From contig CALGAO010000037.1 in the NCBI GenBank assembly GCA_937957685.1, forward strand, positions 1 to 57,706: a stretch of DNA of 57,706 bases, given 5' to 3'. Below the pieces are notes generated by a model that saw only the letters and a list, made by a program, of their open reading frames with translations, ran no database searches and was not told the DNA's origin. Shown here piece after piece: positions 52,397 through 57,706 of the stretch; position 1 is the first letter of the stretch; every line of letters starts with the position of its first letter. This stretch comes from an uncultured Paenibacillaceae bacterium. Its GTDB lineage: Bacteria > Bacillota > Bacilli > Paenibacillales > DA-C8. The position numbers were made by a program, and so were the translations under genes.

Positions 52397-53275
52397 TCAC
52401 TCCTTCACGGATCCAAGCACCAAACCCTTCACAAAATACTTCTGCAGGAACGGATACACCAGCAGGATCGGCAACGCGCCGATGATGATCTGCGCAGAGG
52501 TGACGGTCATCTGCGACATCAGCTGAAGATCCTCGGGGCTGATGCTCATCGAGGAGATATCCCGCTGCACGATCACCGTCTGGAGATAGGTGGCCAGCGG
52601 ATATTTGGAAGGCGTATGGATATAAAGCAACCCATCGAACCAGGAATTCCAGTGGCCCACCATGCTGAACACCGCAAGCGTCGCAATCGCCGGCAGAGAG
52701 ATCGGCAGGTAGATGACGAACAGCGTGCGCAGATGGCCGGCGCCGTCGATCAGGGCCGCCTCCTCCAGTTCCTTCGGCACGCCGCGGAAGAAGTTCAGCA
52801 GGAGTATCGTCAGCCAGACATTGACAGCGCCGGGCAGGACAAGCACCCAGAAGGTGTTCATCAGCCCGAGATTCTGGATGACGACATAGAAAGGCACGAG
52901 ACCGCCATTAAAGATCATCGTGAAGACGAATACCCATGCGTAGATCGTCCGTCCGCGAAATGCCGAGTTCTCCTTGGACAGCGGATAAGCGGCCAGAAAG
53001 GCCAGCAGCAGCGTGAGCGCCGTGCCGACGACCGTCCGCAGCACCGAATTCCACAGGGAGGTGAGAAACAGCGGATTATTCATCGTCTTCTTGTAGGATT
53101 CCAGAGTGAATTCGATCGGCCAGAACGTGACCAGATTGGCATCGGCCGCTGACTTGGCGCTCAGCGAGACGGCCAGCACATGCACGAGCGGGATCACGCA
53201 CAGAACCGCGATGAGGGCCATCCCGATGTTGTTAAATACGGTGAAGACGCGGTATTGCCAGGTTTTGTGATACAT
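52397..53275 (-). CDS. Sugar ABC transporter permease (LplC/YtcP type)
   Basis: 292 aa with six helices and the MalG-type EAA loop (EEAALIDGAGHLRTLFVIYL). The opening KTWQYRVFTVFNNIGMALIA and the closing YFVKGLVLGSVKE are typical of LplC-like permeases, which import oligosaccharides in Paenibacillus. It is the last gene of the operon, 46 bp after the partner permease. Confidence 0.92.
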   Translation of the reverse strand: MYHKTWQYRVFTVFNNIGMALIAVLCVIPLVHVLAVSLSAKSAADANLVTFWPIEFTLESYKKTMNNPLFLTSLWNSVLRTVVGTALTLLLAFLAAYPLSKENSAFRGRTIYAWVFVFTMIFNGGLVPFYVVIQNLGLMNTFWVLVLPGAVNVWLTILLLNFFRGVPKELEEAALIDGAGHLRTLFVIYLPISLPAIATLAVFSMVGHWNSWFDGLLYIHTPSKYPLATYLQTVIVQRDISSMSISPEDLQLMSQMTVTSAQIIIGALPILLVYPFLQKYFVKGLVLGSVKE

Positions 53276-53321
53276 GAGTTCCCCCCCATAGTCAGAAATG
53301 TTCAGGACATCGGCGGCAGCT

Positions 53322-54281
53322 CTAGAAGATGCGATAATTGGCCCAGCGGTAGGCGATGTAGTAGGACAGACAGATCAGGATCATGCTGACCACCGATTTG
53401 AACAGGCCGATCGCCGTGCCGAAGCCGAACTCGCCGCTCAGGATGCCGACCCGATAGACGAAGGTGTCGATGATGTCCCCTTTCTCATACACGAGGGGAT
53501 TGTACAGATTGAAGATCTGGTCGAAGCCAGCGTTCAGAATATTGCCCAGCGACAGCGTCCCCACGACGATCGCGATCGGGATCATCGCGGGTATCGTGAT
53601 GTAGATCGTCTGCTTGAAGCGGCTCGCCCCGTCCACCTCCGCCGCCTCATACAGCGTGGGATTGATATTGGCCAGCGCCGCCAGGAAGACGATCGTGCCG
53701 AAGCCGAATTCCTTCCACACATCGGAGACGATCACCGTCACGCGAAACCAGTTGCCGTTGCCGAGGAAGAACACCTGCGGCAGGCCAAGCGCGGCCAACA
53801 TGCGGTTGACGATGCCGCCGTCCGTCGACAGGATATCGAGGAGGATCCCCCCGAGGATGACCCAGGACAGGAAGTGCGGCAGATAAACAAACGTCTGCAC
53901 GATTCGCTTGAACACCAGGATGCGGATCTCGTTCAGAAAGATCGCGAAGGTGAACGGCACGAGCAGATTGAAGATGATCTTCAGCCCCGCGATGAGGAGC
54001 GTGTTCCAGATCACCTGCAGGCTGTCCTTGCGCTCGAACAGGAATCGGTAATTGTCGAGGCCGATCCAGTCCGAGCCGAGTATGCCGAGCCATGGCTTGA
54101 AGTCCTGGAACGACATGACGATTCCCGCCATCGGGATGTAGTTGAAGATGATCAGGAAGATGAGCGATGGCAGAATCATCAGATGAAAGATCCACGTCTT
54201 GCGAAGATAATGCCTTGCCGTCTTGCGCGGCAGCGCTTGCCCGGTTGCAGGCTTGCTCTCAAGCGCAGGTTCCAATTCCAT
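53322..54281 (-). CDS. Sugar ABC transporter permease (LplB type)
   Basis: 319 aa, six helices, MalF-type EAA loop (YEAAEVDGASRFKQTIYITI). LRKTWIFHLMILPSLIFLII and IPMAGIVMSFQDFKPWLGIL are characteristic of LplB-like proteins. It works with the downstream LplC-like permease and the upstream binding protein; the ATPase is presumably a shared MsmX-type protein encoded elsewhere. Confidence 0.92.
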   Translation of the reverse strand: MELEPALESKPATGQALPRKTARHYLRKTWIFHLMILPSLIFLIIFNYIPMAGIVMSFQDFKPWLGILGSDWIGLDNYRFLFERKDSLQVIWNTLLIAGLKIIFNLLVPFTFAIFLNEIRILVFKRIVQTFVYLPHFLSWVILGGILLDILSTDGGIVNRMLAALGLPQVFFLGNGNWFRVTVIVSDVWKEFGFGTIVFLAALANINPTLYEAAEVDGASRFKQTIYITIPAMIPIAIVVGTLSLGNILNAGFDQIFNLYNPLVYEKGDIIDTFVYRVGILSGEFGFGTAIGLFKSVVSMILICLSYYIAYRWANYRIF

Positions 54282-54385
54282 TCGGGCCCCTCCCCACTAT
54301 GTACAGAAATCCCGGCCGGGTCAGGCCATCCCTGGCTGATGCCAGCTCCTTCAGTACGCCAGCAGCAAGGAACCGGCAACTCCCC

Positions 54386-54428
54386 GGGCCGATGAATCCG
54401 GCCCGCCAAGAAGCGGCCCGAAGGCCGC
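54386..54428. terminator. Tandem hairpins after the binding-protein gene
   Basis: GGGCCG-N7-CGGCCC (54386-54404) and GCGGCC-CGAA-GGCCGC (54413-54428) lie between the binding-protein stop and the permease genes and lack T-runs. Such hairpins commonly stabilise the binding-protein mRNA or limit read-through so that more binding protein than permease is made. Confidence 0.6.
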
Positions 54429-54450
54429 CTCTCTGGTCCAACCGAGACTA

Positions 54451-56190
54451 TTAACCTGTTGTTTTCTTGTACCAATCGTTGACTTCCTTCGTGATCTGGT
54501 CGCCGCCTCCGGCCTTCCAATCCTTGACGAACTGGTCGAAGGCGTCGAGCGGCTTCTCGCCATAGATGATGGCGTTGAACGTCTCGCGCTCCAGCTTCTG
54601 CAGATAATCCCACTTCGTCTTCATCGTCTCGGTAGGCGCGCCGACGAACATATTCTTCTTCGAAATCTCCTCCTGCTCAAGCAGCACGACCGCGGCGTTG
54701 GCGGTTTCCGGACCGTAGTAGAGAACAACCTCCTTCTCCCGGACCGTCGTCGGTTCCTTGCCCGTTGCCAGATTGAGCAACGCCTTCATCTGGGCGTCCG
54801 GGATGCGGGCCCCGTCGCGCACGAGGAAGTATCTGAGCGGCGCGGTGACCGAGCCGCCCGGCACGTCATCGCCGGTCAGCAGATTGCCGTTCTCATCGAA
54901 CGCATAGTCGTAGCCTTCGAACACCCCATGCTCGAACACGCCTCCAACCGGCGGGTCCGCCAGATGCTCGAACAGATAGTTCTGGTACGTGAAGAACGCT
55001 TCCGGATGCTTCATGTCCTTGTGCAGCAGGGTGACGCCGTTGGTGAAGTGCGTGCCGTGGCGCATCGCCGTGCCATCCGGCCCCGTCGGGATCTTGTGCG
55101 GCTTCCAGACGGCTCCCTCGACATTCTTCGCCGTATCCAGCAGCGGCCAACCGCTCATCCAGTATGGGCCCGGGATGATGCCAACCTTGCCCGCCACCGC
55201 CGGTTCAGCTGTCTTGTTCTCATCCCAGAGCGCCGCCTCCTGGGGAATGTATCCCTTGTTCAGCCATTCCTTCAGCTTGGCCAGCCCCTGCTTGATACCC
55301 GGATGTACGGAGCCGTACTCGAGGGATCCATCGGCCGCCAGATTCCACTGTTCCGGCAGCGTGCCGAACATGCCGAACACCCAGGAGGGATCGGACATCC
55401 ACGTGTTCATCGAATTCTTGAAGCCGATATCCAGCGGGATCACTTCATCCGGTGACAGACCTTGCGGGTTGTTGTACTTGAACGCCTCCATGACCGCCTC
55501 CAGCTCTTCCAGCGTCTCCGGCGCCTTCAGCCCGAGAGCATCCAGCCAATCCTGGCGAATCCAGAGCAGGTAGTCATGGTTGTAAGCGTAATCGAGCACC
55601 GGTATGCCGTAACGCTGGCCGTCCTTCATATATGGCAGCCAGACGTTCGGATCCAGATTCATCGCCTTCTTCCAGATGTCGTTTGCATATTCGTCAAACA
55701 ACGTTCCGACTTCCCGGTACATGCCGGAATCGATCAGGTCATGCACGAGCTGCGTATCGCCGGCGCCCAGGGTGACGACCTCGGGCATCGGCTGACCGGA
55801 CGTCATCGCCAGCCTCAGCTTGGTGGCGAACGCTCCGTTCGTATCGGTGACGGACCAGAGCGACTCGATCTTGATGCCCAGCGTCTCCAGCGCCCATCTC
55901 GTCGCCACGTTGTTCTCGATCGTCTCTCCGTTCTTGAACGTCAGCGCAGGGTCTACGCCCCATGCCGTCGTGATCGTGACGGGCGGATCGTATTTGTCGC
56001 GGTACGGGCTTCCGGACTGATCGCCGGAGCTGCCGCCGGACGTCGAACCGCCTGATGAACCGCCGGTCGCTGTTGTGCCTCCCGTTGGCGAGGCGGGTTC
56101 GTTCGGTCGGTTCGAGCAGGCAACGAACAGCGAGATGACCATGATCAAGCATAATGTCATGAACATTGCCTTTTGAAGCTTCGTTTTCAT
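54451..56190 (-). CDS. Extracellular sugar-binding lipoprotein (LplA type)
   Basis: 579 aa. A lipoprotein signal ends ISLFVACSNRP (Cys about residue 26), followed by a Gly/Ser/Thr linker. The binding domain runs from VTITTAWGVDPALTFKNGET to the C-terminus and includes NVWLPYMKDGQRYGIPVLDY and LEELEAVMEAFKYNNPQGLS, typical of large LplA-like binding proteins of Paenibacillus. AGGGGGAG precedes the ATG. It heads the operon and lies just downstream of the response regulator gene. Confidence 0.9.
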   Translation of the reverse strand: MKTKLQKAMFMTLCLIMVISLFVACSNRPNEPASPTGGTTATGGSSGGSTSGGSSGDQSGSPYRDKYDPPVTITTAWGVDPALTFKNGETIENNVATRWALETLGIKIESLWSVTDTNGAFATKLRLAMTSGQPMPEVVTLGAGDTQLVHDLIDSGMYREVGTLFDEYANDIWKKAMNLDPNVWLPYMKDGQRYGIPVLDYAYNHDYLLWIRQDWLDALGLKAPETLEELEAVMEAFKYNNPQGLSPDEVIPLDIGFKNSMNTWMSDPSWVFGMFGTLPEQWNLAADGSLEYGSVHPGIKQGLAKLKEWLNKGYIPQEAALWDENKTAEPAVAGKVGIIPGPYWMSGWPLLDTAKNVEGAVWKPHKIPTGPDGTAMRHGTHFTNGVTLLHKDMKHPEAFFTYQNYLFEHLADPPVGGVFEHGVFEGYDYAFDENGNLLTGDDVPGGSVTAPLRYFLVRDGARIPDAQMKALLNLATGKEPTTVREKEVVLYYGPETANAAVVLLEQEEISKKNMFVGAPTETMKTKWDYLQKLERETFNAIIYGEKPLDAFDQFVKDWKAGGGDQITKEVNDWYKKTTG

Positions 56191-56352
56191 TCGTGCTCCC
56201 CCTAACCCTGTAAAATGATTACAAATTCATTATAGGAAAGCACGTTTCGCCATCCTATGTCACGATGCGAACATTTCTGCATCTTTCGCAACCATCTTCA
56301 GGCGGGCATTAGACCAGCCTCGATGCCGGCCTTCCTTCGCTCTCGCCGCCCT

Positions 56353-57706
56353 TCACCCACCTGTCTCACGGAACTCTGCTGGCGTCAGGCCATAGTATTT
56401 CTTGAACATCTTGCTGAAATATTGCGGATTCTGATAGCCAAGCTCGCTGGTGATCTCATAGATTCTCCGGTTCGTATGCTTGAGCAGATACAGCGCCCGC
56501 TCCATCCGCATACGGATGATGTAGTCGCCAAGGTTCTCGCCGGTAACGGATTTGAACACCTTCGACAGATAGACCGGATGGAGATAGACGCGGTCGGCGA
56601 TTGTCTTCACGGAGATATCCTGGCCGAGCATGCTGGCCACCAGCTGCTTCACCTGATTCACGATATAATGCTTGGCATGCTGCTCCTGCCTGGACAGTTC
56701 TTCCTGCATCCGGCCCAGCATCTGCTCCGTCCACTGCCGAAGCTCATCCAGCGATTGCATCGCGCCCTGGTCGAGGAGCCAGTCATGCCCCAGCTGATAG
56801 ATCGAACGCCCCTGCTTGTGCGCCGCGTACATGAGGGCATTGTTGACCGTCAGGTAAACTTCGTACAGATTTTCCCTCGTATAGTTGCTTCGCGCGAGCA
56901 GGGAGAACACTTCCTCCAGCTTGCTGCGCAAGGCATCCCATTGCTGCGCCTCCGCAAGATAGAGCAGGGTCGGCGGCCGGTGGAGCACTTCCAGGAACAG
57001 CTGCGGCGAACCGGCCATGGTCCGTTCTTCCACCAGATAGATCTCCTTCTCCAGCGGATCCTTCTCCAGCATGCAGAAATAGCGAAGACCGTGACGATAG
57101 GCGCTTTCGATCGCGTCCGGGAAACAGAAGCTGTTGGTCACCACGACCGATATATCGCCGCGCAGATACTCATTCACATTCCGCCGGAATACCGGCAGCA
57201 GCTTCTTCAGCAGCGCCCGTTCATACGCATCCCGTTCGCCCTGCTCAGCCAGCCTCGCCAGCTCCGGCCGCAGCATGGCGATGATCGTAAGGCACTCGTG
57301 CGGAGACTGGCACGACCAGACATGGAAGCACTCCGACAGCACTTCCTCGGCGATGTTGCCGATCGCATACTCCATCAGGGCGAGCGATTCCTTGTCCAAC
57401 CCTTCATAATACGTTCCCAGCTGCACCAGCATCATCACCGCCCGCTCGCCTGCCGCAAGCGGGATCTCATAGCTGACCAGCCGTTGCTCGACCGTCTGAC
57501 GGGACATGCGCCGTCCGAGCAGCAGCTCGCGCAGCAGGTTGTTGCGCAGGATCGACAGATCGGTCTTGCGCTCGTAGATCAGCCGGTAATATTGCTCGAC
57601 CTGCGCCCATTCGTCCCGAAGCGAATCGATGGCGCTCGAGAGCGAAGCGATGAATTCCTGGTCGTCCACCGGCTTCAGCACATAATCAAACACCTGCAGC
57701 TCAATC
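56353..57706 (-). CDS. YesN-type response regulator, AraC output (partial)
   Basis: The frame stays open to the window's right edge, so the N-terminus is missing. What remains begins in the receiver domain (LQVFDYVLKPVDDQEF, with the conserved Lys). A helical middle region of about 290 residues follows, then an AraC-type double helix-turn-helix (VKTIADRVYLHPVYLSKVFK and ITSELGYQNPQYFSKMFKKY) ending GLTPAEFRETGG. Such regulators, paired with a YesM-type kinase that would lie beyond the edge, usually control the adjacent sugar ABC operon. Confidence 0.9.
   Translation of the reverse strand, partial: IELQVFDYVLKPVDDQEFIASLSSAIDSLRDEWAQVEQYYRLIYERKTDLSILRNNLLRELLLGRRMSRQTVEQRLVSYEIPLAAGERAVMMLVQLGTYYEGLDKESLALMEYAIGNIAEEVLSECFHVWSCQSPHECLTIIAMLRPELARLAEQGERDAYERALLKKLLPVFRRNVNEYLRGDISVVVTNSFCFPDAIESAYRHGLRYFCMLEKDPLEKEIYLVEERTMAGSPQLFLEVLHRPPTLLYLAEAQQWDALRSKLEEVFSLLARSNYTRENLYEVYLTVNNALMYAAHKQGRSIYQLGHDWLLDQGAMQSLDELRQWTEQMLGRMQEELSRQEQHAKHYIVNQVKQLVASMLGQDISVKTIADRVYLHPVYLSKVFKSVTGENLGDYIIRMRMERALYLLKHTNRRIYEITSELGYQNPQYFSKMFKKYYGLTPAEFRETGG

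Overview
The window looks like chromosomal DNA of a moderately GC-rich, spore-former-type Firmicute, most likely Paenibacillaceae. The evidence is the gene content: a FadR/LcfA/FadEANF/EtfAB fatty-acid regulon with near-consensus Bacillus FadR operators, a caa3 oxidase cluster (ctaCDEF-G-M), a Fnr with C-terminal cysteines like that of B. subtilis, YkoEDC behind a TPP riboswitch, CsoR/CopZ/CopA, YwmB, and an Lpl/Ytc-type sugar ABC cluster with a YesN-type AraC response regulator. No database search was run. All family names are judged from motifs and remembered family sequence.

Layout. 1-1340 is mobile-element debris: a frameshifted IS1182-type transposase fragment, nested inverted repeats and a seven-copy 51-bp tandem array. 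1343-2098 is a DeoR-type regulator. 2262-14278 is a complete beta-oxidation region: lcfA-fadE-fadA-fadN-fadF on the minus strand diverge from fadR-etfB-etfA on the plus strand, with two FadR operators between them. 14528-20025 is a GntR(YtrA-type)/ABC exporter operon. 20643-26087 encodes the caa3 oxidase and its assembly factors. 26594-29876 is a TPP riboswitch with ykoEDC (HMP/thiamine uptake). 30012-33260 holds a ba3-type oxidase, including a 57-aa small subunit, divergent from fnr, with four FNR-type palindromes between them. 33335-36411 is an exporter with a NEW3-like membrane-anchored protein. 36610-39851 has a lipoprotein, a HemD-like protein and YwmB. 39971-41968 is an IS1595-derived gene flanked by repeat arrays. 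42044-46403 has a thioredoxin-like protein, an SGNH hydrolase and a biotin ECF transporter containing an EcfA-EcfT fusion, divergent from bioY. 46530-50383 is csoR-copZ-copA and an orphan solute-binding protein. 50396-52183 is a GGDEF/histidine kinase fusion. 52397-57706 is a sugar ABC importer with its response regulator, which is cut by the window edge.

The most unusual locus is 39971-41968. It carries a 342-aa IS1595-family protein whose first catalytic Asp position appears lost. Its promoter is a good sigma-A site with one LexA-like SOS box filling the -35/-10 spacer and a second just downstream of the -10. The gene is flanked by outward-pointing arrays of a degenerate repeat (CCTGAR-N5-GGGATAATG, about 58-bp period). 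The same repeat recurs at 20332-20545. I infer a domesticated, damage-inducible transposase linked to an interspersed repeat family, loosely like REP/RAYT systems but built on a different transposase family.
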